From assembly GCF_015706575.1 (NCBI RefSeq), contig NW_024037051.1, positions 186,001 through 250,000 on the forward strand: a stretch of DNA of 64,000 nt, written 5' to 3'. Both the position numbers and the translations under genes were made by a program. Source of the stretch: Patiria miniata. Taxonomy: Eukaryota > Echinodermata > Asteroidea > Valvatida > Asterinidae. Under the pieces are notes generated by a model. It saw only the letters and a program-made list of their open reading frames with translations. It did not search any database and was not told the DNA's origin. Of the stretch, positions 25,800 to 38,300 are shown one piece after another (position 1 is the stretch's first letter; each line of letters opens with the position of its first letter).

Positions 25800-27646
25800 G
25801 ACTTTGACAAACATCTTATCTTGGAATGTATAGCCTATAATTTGTTGAACAAAAAAAAAAACATTCCTCAGTCTGGCAAATCAAGCTTGGTTTTGACTGG
25901 TGCCAGCCCAGTTGTCAAGAATATTTGCCGTCGACGAGAGGACAGCAGCTGACAAAATCAGCTGACAAGAAGCCGGTCCGTGGGCTACCCCAACTCATGT
26001 TGACGTGGGCTGCCCCAACTCATGTTGACTGGGTCTGGTTGTGCAATGGATTGGCTTTTGCCAAGTGAGGGGGTGTGCTGCATTTCATGCTATCTCACCC
26101 ACTCATAGAGTCCCCTTGGGCAAGGTGGTCGGATGGATTTAGAATAGAGCCCTTCCAGAAAAGAAAAAAAGAACTTGTCATCTTTGAGATAAACAAGAAG
26201 GGGTTGAGTGGAGGCAGGCAAGTGTTGTGAGGCATTGTGCCAAGAGGCTGAAGGGCAGAGGAAGTGCAATCATTTTCAGGACTATCAATCACTACAACTT
26301 TGATGTTGTTGATTGAATCAATGGGACAATTTTTTTGTGTTCTGGGAGTAAGTAAGAGGGCATGTGCCAAAAAAGGTCAGATAATTGTTTCCTTTGGATT
26401 ATGGATGTTTTGTCATGTATTTAAGAACTTGTGTTTGTAAAATTTAGTACATAGGCCCTATATACCGGTACATTTCATACAATTTGTGAGAAATTTAAAA
26501 GTTGCCCAGGTCTCAACCATGTACCTAAGGAGTCAGACACGTGCATATTCAAACAGTAATTGCATTGCTCTGAGTCCTTCTATATCCTCTTTGCCAAAGT
26601 GGAGGAATTTGGAGGATTGAGGTTATGGCGAAAGTGCGTTACTGATTTTGTAGGATGCACTTTTGTCACTTGAGTTCTTGGGCCGGACCTTGTGTTCTTT
26701 TTGCTCAGCCATGCATACGGTATACCTGGATTATGCTTGAAATCTTCGGTACTGCTCCAGGGTGTCACTGGCCAAGCCTCAACAAATTGCAGGATTTTGC
26801 AGGATTCAGGCAGTGGTCACCCCTCCACGGACCGTATTAATGGAGGAATTTGCGGGATTGAGGCTATGTTATTTTTTCATGAGGCCAATTGGAGGATTTT
26901 GCAAGATTGAGGCTACATCCAAGCAAAAAAAAAGCCTAGGGAGTTAGGGCTAATGAGTGCGAATACATGTACGAAGACATGCCTCCATAACACCTTGTAC
27001 ACCTTCCCAGTGGGTTTCAGAATGGGAAACTATTTGTTTAGCTGGTTACAAAAGGAGAAGAATAAACACAACCATTGCCAACAATTGCACCGCTGAGGTG
27101 TGTAGTCTATGGACCTGCCAGTCAGTGTGAGTGGCAGTTCTTTTCAGGGAATCTGCACCGAATGTTTGGTTAGTCTAACAGTTCACAGGCTTTGAGATTT
27201 GCTTGATGCGAGGGGAATCGGCTAATAATGGGCGTCACAAAGGCAGTTTGACGCAAGAGAGCACAACAATGTGGTATTTCTAATAGCGGAGAGGCATTTT
27301 GATGATGAAAGCTTTAACACGGGCCTGAGGAATACCATTAATGACATAATGGACAGGAAAACAGGATGTGATTTTGTATGCACATCAGTTGTACCGGTAC
27401 ATTACATGTGAAGGGCTGTCCGAATTTGTCATCGTTTTATCAAAATCGAAATCTCTGACATCACTGGTGGGCGGTACATGGGGGCTGTATGTAACTGAAA
27501 ATTATAAATCAGTATGAAACCCTCGACATCCATGGCTAAAAACAATTCTGAAGAATGGACAATAAGAATGTTGGTAATCTTGCATATTTTTTTAAACATC
27601 TTTCCCAATTTTTACATCTAGAAAATACCTTTATTACATTATAATT
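25800..27646. other. Intronic stretch with decayed repeats
   Basis: A word of the type GGAGGATTTTGCAGGATTGAGG recurs in varied form and in both orientations between about 26600 and 26920, which suggests an old decayed repeat. A short duplication (CCCCAACTCATGTTGAC) lies at about 25986-26030. No exon was seen. Confidence 0.4.
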
Positions 27647-28025
27647 AGGCCACACAAAAAAAGGCTCCGGTTTCTGGTATGGAGCTTGCCCAAAAAGTGG
27701 TGCGGCGACGCATTTTTGTTTTTTACCTGGTTTTTTTTGCTTCAAATGTCGGCTGATGACTGCAAATGGTGCCCGACTAAACTTAGTGCAAATACATGTA
27801 TGTGGGAGTCCGGAGAGGCCACATAAAGCTTATTCTCGATCATACATGTAACCCCATCTAAAAACACGTTAAAACTGTGCAGCAGCAGGATTCCAGTCAA
27901 ACCAGTGAGTTTGGCGGTTTTGCGACATCATCTTTTATTGAAAAAAAAACTTTTTCATTTTGCCGATGCGCATGGCTACGGCGACACGCACACATACCAG
28001 AAACCGGAGACTTTTTTTTTGGCCT
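27647..28025. mobile_element. MITE, family 4, copy 1
   Basis: The ends are AGGCC plus an A-run and CTCCGGTTTCTGGTATG at left, and CATACCAGAAACCGGAGAC plus a T-run and GGCCT at right. The inner part shares GGAGCTTGCCC, GTGGTGCGGCGA and AAATGTCGGCTGATGACTGC with the shorter copy at 34497-34673. A ~125-bp central stretch has no match in that copy. It is noncoding. Confidence 0.75.
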
Positions 28026-29506
28026 TATCTTCTTCTCTTTTTTTACAGAAACAGAACATTAAAAAGGAATGATGAAATACCGGTACAAATGTCTCAAGGG
28101 CGTCAATCGCTTTTCAAAAGTGGGGGGACATACCTTGATCGGAACTAATGCAAGCACGAAGCCCTAACGGCGTGGGGATCGGGGCCTGATTATGGCCCCG
28201 AAAATTTTTGGATTCTAGACACTCTGTGGTACGATCTGAGGCAATTTCTGAGCACATTAACCAATTTTTTTGAGCAAATGATCATCATTTAAACATCATT
28301 TTTGAGTTTGGAGTAATTGAATCAGCTATTCTGACATATAGAATCATAATGCTGTAGGCTACAATTTTTATTCGGGGACAAAAATAGTGGTGGGGGGGGG
28401 GGACAAACGATATGATATCCGGTATCCACCCACTTTAAAAAGTGATCCCCCACCATTGATGCCCATGAAATGTCTCTGCAGTGTCCTAGACTTTCCAGGT
28501 CTGAAAATAAGTGCTTCCCCATCAAGATGTCAATGACATATTTATGTGTCTAAGTTTACATGACATCCACAACCACAAAAACCACAAGATGAACTAAACT
28601 GGTGGGTAAAGATATCAAGAGGTGAGAAAGAGGGGCCAACAATAGCACCTCATTACGAGATGCCTCAGGACTGATGGTTATTTTCTATGTGACATTCGTC
28701 AGCAATCTGTAATAATTGGCTGGTGGGGTTGGTTGGGGATCTTTGATGGTTCGTGTAGAAATGCCAGGAAAATGTCAAAAAGTAATGGAGCCCAAAATTG
28801 AGTTGGACAGGAACCATGTTTGGTTTGGAAGAGAATTGTCGTTAGTCAACCAGTTAACGGGGTATATTTGTTTGTTTGGAGTTGGGTATTATTTTAAACA
28901 GGGAGGTTTATTTAGCCCTTCCAAATTCTGTCTGGGTCCTTCAACTCCCCCCCCCCCCCCAACGCGCGCACACACACTCATCTTATTCCAATCCCTTGTT
29001 CTAATGTGGCCTTTGCTTTCTTTTTCCCCCGCCATTAAATTTCTGTCAAGAAACTCAGCTGGAAGACACCAACTTCTAAAAACAAAAAAAGTTGAACAAA
29101 ACAAATTTATGGAAATCTGTCTAAAATAGTTGGCAGAAAACTTCTTGACAGGTGGTGTAACCAAAGCTGGCTCTCTCCCTGACAAACAATTTTCTGGCTG
29201 GAATTTTTGTGGACTCGGGCTCCAGCTGACAGGTCCAAGGCAAACATGGCCGCCCACCCAAGCTGGTTACTAAGACCTCTGTGAACTTACATCCCCACCC
29301 CCTCCCTCCCCCCCCCCCCTGCATAAACACTGTGACACAAGTTGTTACCGATGACAAGTGCAGTGTGGTAGAAATTTGTGCTCCGACAAATCATTGTCAG
29401 TTGCTTTTTGGAATGTTAAGTTTATATTTAAGAAGAAAATATCATTTTTGTTTAACGTTTGTTTTTTTAACTGTACCTGCTGTGACTGATCAGGAATTCA
29501 AAGAGT
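28026..29506. other. Intronic stretch, no supported gene
   Basis: It contains G/C homopolymers (about 28393, 28949 and 29309) that open several spurious frames. No exon or bounded element was recognised. Confidence 0.45.
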
Positions 29507-29635
29507 AAAGGCCGGTTCGTACTTCAAGCGAAAGCAAGTGTGAAGCAAAAATCATGTCGTCAACAATGGTGGACGTGCTGTGAACTTATTGTTGACGTCA
29601 CAAATGTCGCTTAGCTTTTGCGTATCAACCGGCTT
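29507..29635. mobile_element. MITE, family 3, copy 2
   Basis: Runs from AAGGCCGGTTCGTACTTC to a diverged right end GTATCAACCGGCTTA. It contains AACAATGGTGGACGTGCTG and TTGTTGACGTCAC, which match the copy at 24932-25066 closely. It is a noncoding imperfect palindrome. Confidence 0.75.
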
Positions 29636-29639
29636 AATG

Positions 29640-31055
29640 CTTTTGAGTACGTACAAATGTACACGTATGTGTTTAATGGGCCAAGATTATACACCTACAA
29701 CTATACTTATTAGTATTACAAATAAATTTATGTCGAGCCTATCTATACTAGTTTATCAAAGTTTCCATAAAACTAAATTGCATCTCGTGCATTGGTAAAA
29801 AAAAAAAAAAAGCTTTTTTCTTGCCTTTAAAGAATAAAATATGACGGGTTTTTTTTCTGGTCGTACACTGCAATTCAGATTATTAATTAATGCAAACTGC
29901 GTTATGCAGACCAAACTACATGCAAGTGAAAAAAGTCTGTCACACCCTTAGTGAAACCATAGGAAACAAAAACAAACATGACACACAACGTGTCTAGACC
30001 CCATAGTCTAAAATCTGACCCTTCATGTACATAAAGCAGACAGGCTCTGTTAATGGAACAGTTGCAGTGTCACTTTTACAACAGGTACGCATTTAGTCTG
30101 GAAAGATGGCGTGGATCTATTTTGGTGAACAGACTTGACTTTTTTGTGCTGTTAAAAATAGACAGGGCAGGTATTTCATTCTTTTAAAGAACCTGTGCAG
30201 TTAGTCATGAGAGAGCCAGTCATGAGAACCAAGGCAGACCTCCATATAAACAGCACCTCCTGTGGGGAGACTGAATGCCTCGCGCTTTGAGGGATTACAT
30301 GGGGATGTGTTAATTTACCCCGACCAAATCTCTGTTGTGTTTCTTGCCCTCAGCGGGGTCGCTAATCCTGGGGAGAAATAGCAAGGCCATTTTAAGGTCA
30401 CGGTCAGGATTCGTTGCTGTAGGGCACAGGAGAGGGGGGGGGGAGGTTGAGGGTAGAGGGGTCCTCACATATCAGTCCTAGAACTCATAACTCAGTCTTT
30501 GTGGGAGCTTAACATAGGGTGAAATTGTGGAGGAAAATGTAATTTTCAATCAGTTTTTAAACTTGGCTTGTTTTCGGCAGAAGAATTTTTTTTAGTCCAT
30601 GTTTTTATTTCATCAGTTATTGCCAGGTTTAAGACTGAGTCCGGAACATGGTTTCTGACTCCGTACTAGTCAGTTGAAAATCTTTCTTATCCTGTTATTG
30701 CAATTCCATCTTGTTAAGATCTTTACACCTGAACTTTGCTTGAACTCTTCTGGACTTCATAAAGGAACAGCACGTGTAGATGATGCTTTGCGATCACTCA
30801 CAAGAGCCCAATGTGCAGAATACACCACGTGCATTCATGTGTCTGCTGATGTACAGTCATGAAGTACAAACGCACAAATAATTTTTATCATCTGACTGTA
30901 CACAAACCCGTAGCATCTTCGTGTACGCACCTGGCATATGTACATGTACATGTATGGCAGCCAGGAGACTGTATGATGAGGCTGCAGCTGAATTACTAAA
31001 CCAGAGCTGGCAGTACCGGTAATTCACGCGTCTATGGAAAGTGGCTTCAGGAAGC
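29640..31055. other. Intronic stretch, no feature seen
   Basis: AT-rich sequence with A/T and G homopolymers (about 29799 and 30433). No exon, RNA gene or bounded element was recognised. Confidence 0.45.
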
Positions 31056-31060
31056 CATAG

Positions 31061-32754
31061 CAGGCGCGGATCCAGGGGTGGGCCGCGGGGGCACGTGCCC
31101 CCCGTCAAATTGAGTCCACAAAAAAAAAAATGAATAAAACAGGGGGGAAAAAGAGGAGGAGGGCAACCTTCTAACAAAAACGCCGGCGCCGATATTAAAC
31201 ATCAGTGGCCTGCAAACATTGTGTACTGGCCGTATGACACAGGGGACTCGAGAAGCTTCGAAGTAAACCGCGATCCCACCGTACGTATCCATACGTAACC
31301 CTGCATGGTATATGGGTTATGAAATGCGATTCATTATGAGCGTGCGTACCGGTACGAAAAACACGCACGTGTGACAGCCGATGTGCTGTGTTTAGCGCGA
31401 TGAGCGCGACATACACGTTGAACCACGGATCAGATCCGTGGTTGAACGCTGCTCTTTGGACCACACTATTGGTCAAGGGGTGTGTTTTCGTATAACAATT
31501 TGCCAGCATTTCTTCCACGCGCTTCCAAGGAGTCCAAAACATGTCCGTTTCAGTAAAAAAATGTCCGTAGAAAATCTTATCTTATTGATAAACTGAAAAT
31601 TTATACTTGATACAAAACATTAGAAAGCATCCTTGCAAAAGTTTACAAACTAAGTCTATACAATTCCGTTTCAAAAATGCACGAAAACAATTATGCAAAC
31701 GAAAATGGTTATCAAGTGAAAAACAGAAGAAACTTAAAAGGCTTGTTAAAGCAAGAGTATACATGTATATTAAACCAATGAAAAAAATCCTTATTTAACT
31801 TAAAACATTTTGCTCAAATAACTCAGGGAAAGAGGGGCCAGATATCGCCTCAGATTGCACCACAGAGCATCTAATTATCAAAAAAATTCCCGGGGCCCTT
31901 AAGCGGGCCCCGGACCCCACGCCGAAAGACATTGCGCTCCGCATTATTAGTCCTCGGGGCAGATCTCCCGACGCATCCTTAAAACAGTTTACAATCTAAG
32001 CCTATCCAATTCCTTTACAAAAATAAAATGCAAGAAATTGATTATGCACTCAAAAATACTTGCTTATCAAGTGAAGAACAGAAGAAACTTAACTAGGCTT
32101 GTATTAAGAAATACAAGAGTACAATTTCAAACCAATGAACAAACAATAAAAAAAAAACATGGTGTTACCGCAAACCGAAGCGATAATGAAAAAAAAATCA
32201 TAATAATCTTCACAACATTTTGATGAAATGGGGCCAGGAATCGCCTCAGTTTGCACCACAGAACATCTATAGAATCAAAAATTTCCCGGGGCCCTTCAGT
32301 GGGCCCCGAACCCCACGCCGTAAGACACTGCTTCACGTTCGCATTAGTCCTTGGAGCAAATGCCTTAGCGCATCGCCCGTTGCAACAGTTTACAATCTAA
32401 GTCAATACAATTCCTTTTTTTTTTTTTAATACAATGCAAGAAATTATGAAGACAAAAATACATGGTTTGCAACTTTGAAGTTCACAGTAGCTTAACATTT
32501 GTAAAAACAAGAGTATATTTAAAAAAAAATCCTTACAAGATTATCAACTTTTGCACAAATAATTCAGGGGGAAAGGGGCCATGAATTGCCTCAGATTGCA
32601 TCACAGAGCATCTAGAATCCAAAATTTCCCGGGGCCCTTAAGCGGGCCCCGGACCCCACGCCGTAAGGGCTTCGCGCTCCGCGCTCGCATTAGTCCTCAG
32701 AACAAATGCTCTAAGATGTGCCCCCCGTCTAAAGAAATCCTGGATCCGCGCCTG
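31061..32754. mobile_element. 1.7-kb nonautonomous DNA element with internal tandem units
   Basis: Perfect 16-bp terminal inverted repeats CAGGCGCGGATCCAGG lie at 31061-31076 and 32739-32754. The 5-bp direct repeat CATAG flanks it (31056-31060 and 32755-32759). From about 31630 the interior consists of three tandem units of roughly 350-400 bp. Each begins AGTTTACAA(A/T)CTAAG and carries a GGGGCCC...GGGCCCC hairpin followed by ACCCCACGCCG (about 31889, 32286 and 32628). No transposase-like frame is visible. The CAGG-type GC-rich ends resemble hAT-like elements, but the 5-bp duplication is shorter than the 8 bp expected for hAT, so the superfamily is open. Confidence 0.85.
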
Positions 32755-32759
32755 CATAG

Positions 32760-34495
32760 CCTAGTATTTCTGATGTTGCCAAACGCTACCATTGACACAT
32801 TGATGAGGGGCATTCCAGAGAGTCGCTAGTGCGCTGGCAACTCTGATGCCAAAATGCATTGTGGGAGGAAACAGGGAAGGGACAATTTTATTCTCATTCA
32901 ACAACTTTTCCAAGGAATATCCACTTTCCTGTTATTTGATACTATAAACAGGGAAAAACATGGGCAATGTTTTTTTGCACAACCATCTTTTAGTGCCGGT
33001 ACCCGTAGGAAATGTGCTTTACTTTGTGAAAATAGGCTCATACCCTCAGATGCTTTAAATATTTGGGGATGGTCGGAGTGAGGCAGTGAAGTTTTTCCTT
33101 CTAACGATTTTCCATAATTTGACAGGTTCTATCTCTACACTGCACCGACTAGAAAAACTTGCCTAAGTTCAAGACTTCTGTCAATACAAGTGATGAGAAT
33201 GAACATAAAAGAAACAAAATGTGCATGTTTGGGTATTGATCAATTCAAACTTGAAGTTGAAGGATATACCGGTACTGCTTTGCATTGCAAAGCCATTTAA
33301 TGAGTCAAGCATTGTAGACTGGAGAGCATCAAGATCACATAGGGATGTAACCTTCCCCTTACAAGAAATCCTACCCAAACTCCCAATCGTCCCATAAAAT
33401 TGAATGCTGTTTTAGCAATTCTGCTGTTGTGCTGCTTCTTTTACATGTCCCAGTCCATACACTGTACAATGTAGCTCAGGAGTTCTTGAGTGATACATAA
33501 AATGTGCGTGTACCTGTACTTTCAACCATGAATCATTTTCTTTTTTTATCTGGCTCGGATCAAACTTGGTATTTTCACCGGCAGTGACTAGACACCTGAG
33601 GAAGTTCACAAGTTGAGAATTCTATCCTCTGAGTGGACTGAGGCAATCGTTATCTGCAAACCGCGAGTCAAGAATGCTTCCAGGTTGTCCCCTATAGCCG
33701 AATTTTATTCTGAAAATATAAATGGAACCGACTGGATTGCGGTTATCCTTTTCCTTTTTGGGAACATTGAAGAGACCAAACTGGATCGTATTCATAGCCG
33801 AGGAATGTCATAATATAACAGCTCTCGAGATTTTTTTTGGAAGTCCTTTTGTTCGCACTGTCACCGTTCCTGTTGCTTGTGGTCAAGATGTGGGATGCTC
33901 GTTTGCCTGAGGCATCAAGTAGCCAAGATTGTCTAGGGCTTGTCTGGGTGTGGTCTCCGGTTGTTTCTTATCTCAAAATCTGAAGCTTTTGACGTTGGAA
34001 TTGATTATTAACACAAGACTATTCATTTTCATTGTGTGGCGCATTGTCCAATGTTTGTGGAATGTATTGTACATCGTGTCATTGTTGTCTGGGTCATAGA
34101 GATGTCAGGCACAGAAAAATATTCCAGAGTATAACAAAGAGAGTATTTGCTTTATAGCAAAAAACCTTTAGGCAACTGAGGTGGTGATGCATTTTCTATT
34201 GCTTTTGACTGGCTGTCAGCTGATTTATGTTTGGAACTAAACTAATGATGCTAAGCATTGTTTTCAGTTTTGATATGTCAATTTTGATATGTCAAAAGAA
34301 TAATGATGATGGTCGATGTATACTTATAGTTGGTTCGAGTCTAGCCAGTTAGATCAGGGTATATAATGTCCCTAACCAATACAATGTGGCAGTTGTTCCA
34401 TCTCTCTAGACAGGGATGAAGCAAATACACAATTTCTTAAACTTAAATTTGTTAAACTTAAATTGTCCTGTTGCTCTGAAAGTCATAGAACTCTT
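32760..34495. other. Intronic stretch, no feature seen
   Basis: Unique-looking sequence. The short open frames have no family resemblance and no exon was recognised. Confidence 0.45.
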
Positions 34496-34496
34496 T

Positions 34497-34673
34497 AGAC
34501 CCAAAAAAAAGTCTTCGGTTTCTGATATGGAGCTTGCCCCAAAAGTGGTGCGGCGATGCGGCTTGTTGTTTTTTTTGACTTTTTTTTCTTCAAATGTCGG
34601 CTGATGACTGCAAATGGTGCAGCGACAGCGACGCGCACGCACACGAGAAACCGGAGCCTTTTTTTTTGGCCTT
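34497..34673. mobile_element. MITE, family 4, short copy
   Basis: A ~177-bp element with inner ends CTTCGGTTTCTGATATGG and GAGAAACCGGAGCC, each beside an A- or T-run and a GACC/GGCC end. It shares GGAGCTTGCCC, GTGGTGCGGCGATGCG and TGTCGGCTGATGACTGC with 27647-28025 but lacks that copy's centre. Confidence 0.75.
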
Positions 34674-35087
34674 ACTCCTGAAGGAGCTCGGTTGATCTGA
34701 GGAATACTTTATAGTCCTGTTGAGCAGGGGTAATAATAATAATGTTACATACATTTTTGTGGCAATAGACTAATTCAGCGAACAAAAGTAGACTCCATTT
34801 TTGCTGTGGAGCCACTTCCGTGCACATTCCGCATGTGTTCTTAAAGACGCGACACACATGCATTTTGGTAACCTTATTGGTCGATGCCGCCTGGAGTGCA
34901 TGCGTATTACCTAAACGTGACTCTTGCAAGCATGATGCCACCTCAGAAAATGGCTGTCGTGGAATTATTCCAAATTAGCAGATTCCCGCTCTTTCTTTGC
35001 ACACATTAATTATCACTTCCTGGCGAGAGTATGTTACGCATTCATCTAGAGTTCAATATTTGTTTGGGTGTGCTTCTCTGTTGACAG

Positions 35088-35333
35088 ACAAAGTCACCGA
35101 CTGCTCCAACGCCCGCTGCAAGATCGTCTTTGACATCACCTGTCCGGCGGACAGCCTGAAGATCGAGCCGCGGCAGCCGCCGGGGGAATGCTGCCCTCAA
35201 CCGGCCACCTGTCGCTGCGACTTTGCCTCCTGTCCCGACATGATGTGCGGCGAGGAGTACAACAAGGTCATGGTGAGAGTGGCTACGGGTCAGCCGGGAA
35301 GCTGCTGTCATCAGTACGAATGCAAGCCTAAAG
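35088..35333 (+). CDS. CRIM1: CRIM1 exon a: first cysteine-rich module after the IGFBP region
   Basis: Encodes residues 1-82 of the visible part plus one base of the next codon (phase 1 at both ends). It reads DCSNARCKIVF...PPGECCP...CRC...GQPGSCCHQYECKP. This matches the human CRIM1 segment starting DCSKARCEVQF and ending GECCDLYECKP, placed between the IGFBP domain and the first VWC domain. The acceptor is TTGACAG and the donor AAAG|GTGTGC. The frame stays open upstream to 34997, but that part does not resemble CRIM1, so the acceptor start is preferred. The exon is GC-rich, unlike its flanks. Confidence 0.93.
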
Positions 35334-38300
35334 GTGTGCAGGTGTAAAGCAAAGATTTAATGATACATTTTGACGTTGAAAAAGAAATTGACTAGAGCGG
35401 GGTTTGAACCTGCGACCTCCGGATTGCTGTTTGCAGGTTTAAACCCCGCTCCATTCAATTTCTTTGTTCAACTTTTAAAAAAATATTATAGTGCACCTAG
35501 TCAGTGTCCCTTTGCAGTTAATTTGAAAATTTGTAATTAAAACTTGCATCCTCTCTTGAGTGATCCCTGTTTGCTATCTCCCAGGTTTGCAGCATTGGTA
35601 ATGTTGCTAGAATCGTGACTTTGGGTGTGATCCCTGGCTGCATGGCATATAAAGGTTTATGGCTTCTGACTAGCACCCCTTGAACAAAGACATTGACTAA
35701 TTGGGTAACCGCCAACTTAGAGCTGGATAGCTCAGTTGGTAGAGCACCGGAACGGCAATCCGGAGGTTACAGGTTCAAACCCATTCCAGTCAATTTCTTC
35801 TCTCAACTGAAAAAAAAACATAAAGTTGATATAGTTATACCGTGCCAAAGATTTGAGTAACCTTGCAAGAAATGATCTGAATGATTGCAATGTTATCTTC
35901 GATAGCTGTGTGCTTTCCTAACAGATATAAAATGCTCTGGTGCGTGCTTGAAATTCCACTTGTGATACACGTACTTTGTCACCATTATCTCTAATCCTAA
36001 TGCAGCATACCGGTAGATGCACCTGTGGCAACGGGAAATGCCATTACTAAATGTTTATAATCTTCGGCATTACTGCACACAAATATATCAATCATCAAAG
36101 AAACAGGTGTGCTTCTTTTTATAGCACACTGGTAATTTGTGAATGACTTTCAAAAAAATTTCATTATGAACTTTTTTTGAACTTCTAAACCTCAAGTTTA
36201 TCTAAAGCCCTGTCCGCACTGGACTTTTTTTGGTCAAACTAACCGAGACTATGGGTACTTTTCCCATTTTAAGTCCAGTGCGGACAGCCTAGAGCCGTGT
36301 CCGCACTGGACTTTTTTTTTTGAAGGTTTTACCGAGACGACGGTAAAATGAAAAATGGTCAAATGTGACCACTGTCCGCATTTGGACTTTCGACACGGGA
36401 AATTTTACCCCGACCGCGTGGGAGAAGTAACCGAGCTGTCACAGTGTCAGTATAATGACTCACCGTACGCAGAAAACAAATTGCCGATCACATTTTCAGC
36501 CACCGATACGCTCAGTAATATTACACACGCCATTTGCATGCATAACATAATCGTTTACACGATATTATTTCATCTTGACACGCTAAATCTTGACGAAAGG
36601 GCCTATAATTCTGACGCATTTGTGATGCACGTCGTCGAAGCCATGCCGCTGTACGATGTTCCGTGCGGCAGCAGTGCCATCAGTATTCGTTGGTTCCCAT
36701 CGCATGCTTACAGAATCGAAGCTATGATGTGGGCCAGGAACCAGTGACTACGGCCTACGTACGGTACCGGACCATGATGTTCCGTGTATGACTACAGTAG
36801 CGTATCAGGACGAATTTGGATCGTAGAAAATAACAATACATAGGTGGAGAAAGAGAATTTCCGCAAATTAATTCTCAGAATGTGATCTCTCTTCTCTGTG
36901 TATGTATTTGTCCGTTGAAATATATATTTTAACGAGATTTTACCGCTCGGACTTGATAATACACCGCAGCGTGTTTCTACAAAATGTTCGGCCACTGCAC
37001 GTGCAGGTTCGTGCGGTCTCTGTATGCATAACAGGGCGCTTGGGCCGGATGTACGCTTTCCTGAGCCGCTTTTACCGACTCGCACTGTCCGCACTGGACT
37101 AATCGTCTCGGGAAAAGCGACTCGGTCAGTTTTCCTGGGCGCGTGGGAAGTTTTCCTGGGCAGCAGTTGGCCAGTAAAAGTAACCGCTGGACTCAGGAAA
37201 AGTAACTGAGAGGAAAACGTCCTAGGCTGTCCGCACTGGACTTAAAATGGGAAAAGTACCCATAGTCTCGGTTAGTTTGACCAAAAAAAGTCCAGTGCGG
37301 ACAGGGCTTAGGACGTTTTCCTCTCGGTTACTTTTCCTGAGTCCAGCGGTTACTTTTACTGGCCAACTGCTGCCCAGGAAAACTTCCCACGCGCCCAGGA
37401 AAACTGACCAGGTCACTTTTCCCGAGACGATAAGTCCAGTGCGGACAGTGCGAGTCAGTAAAAGCGGCTCAGGAAAGCGTACATCCAGCCCGAGCGCCCT
37501 GTTATGCATACAGAGATCGCACGAACCTGCACGTGCAGTGGCCGAACATTTTGTAGAAACACGCTGCGGTGTATCATCAAGTCCGAGCGGTAAAATCTTG
37601 TTAAAATATATATTTCAACGGACAAATACATACAAAGAGAAGAGAGATCACGTTCTGAGAATTCATTTGCGGAAATTCTCTTTCTCCACCGATGTATGTT
37701 ATTTTCTACGATCCAAATTCGTCCTGATACGCTACTGTAGTCATGCACGGAACATCATGGTCCGGTACCGTACGTAGGCCGTAGTCACTGGTTCCTGGCC
37801 CACATCATAGCTTCGATTCTGTAAGCATGCGATGGGAACCAACGAATACTGATGGCACTGCTGCCGCACGGAACATCGTACAACGGCATGGCTTCGACGA
37901 CGTACATCACAAATGCGTCAGAATTATAGGCCTTTTCGTCAAGATTTTGCTTGTCAAGATGAAATAATATCGTGTAAACGATTATGTTGTGCATGCAAAT
38001 GGCGTGTGTAATACTACTGTGCGTATCGGCGGCTGAAAATGTGATCGGCAATTTGTTTTCTGTGTACGGTGAGTCATTATACTGACACTGTGACAGCTTG
38101 GTTACTTCTCCCACGCGGTCTGGGTAAATTTTCCCGTGTCGAAAGTCCAAGTGCGGACAGTGGTCACATTTGACCATTTCTCATTTTACCATCGTCTCGG
38201 TAAAACCTTCCAATAAAAAAGTCCAGTGCGGACACGGCTTAATATATTTAAATAAATATTTTTAAAAGGTTGGCAGGATATTTAGCAATGTTAGAAGTAT

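Noticed and set aside
34997-35087. Upstream in-frame ATG extension of CRIM1 exon a as a first exon
   Set aside because: The added residues give no clear signal peptide and no CRIM1 similarity, while a good acceptor (TTGACAG) fits the family start.
35728-35790. A functional tRNA gene
   Set aside because: A and B boxes are present, but there is no paired acceptor stem and the tail matches nearby SINE fragments.
37247-37777. 176-codon frame across the loop and right arm of the palindrome
   Set aside because: It follows from the repeat; the left arm encodes the same words and the substitution pattern between arms is neutral.
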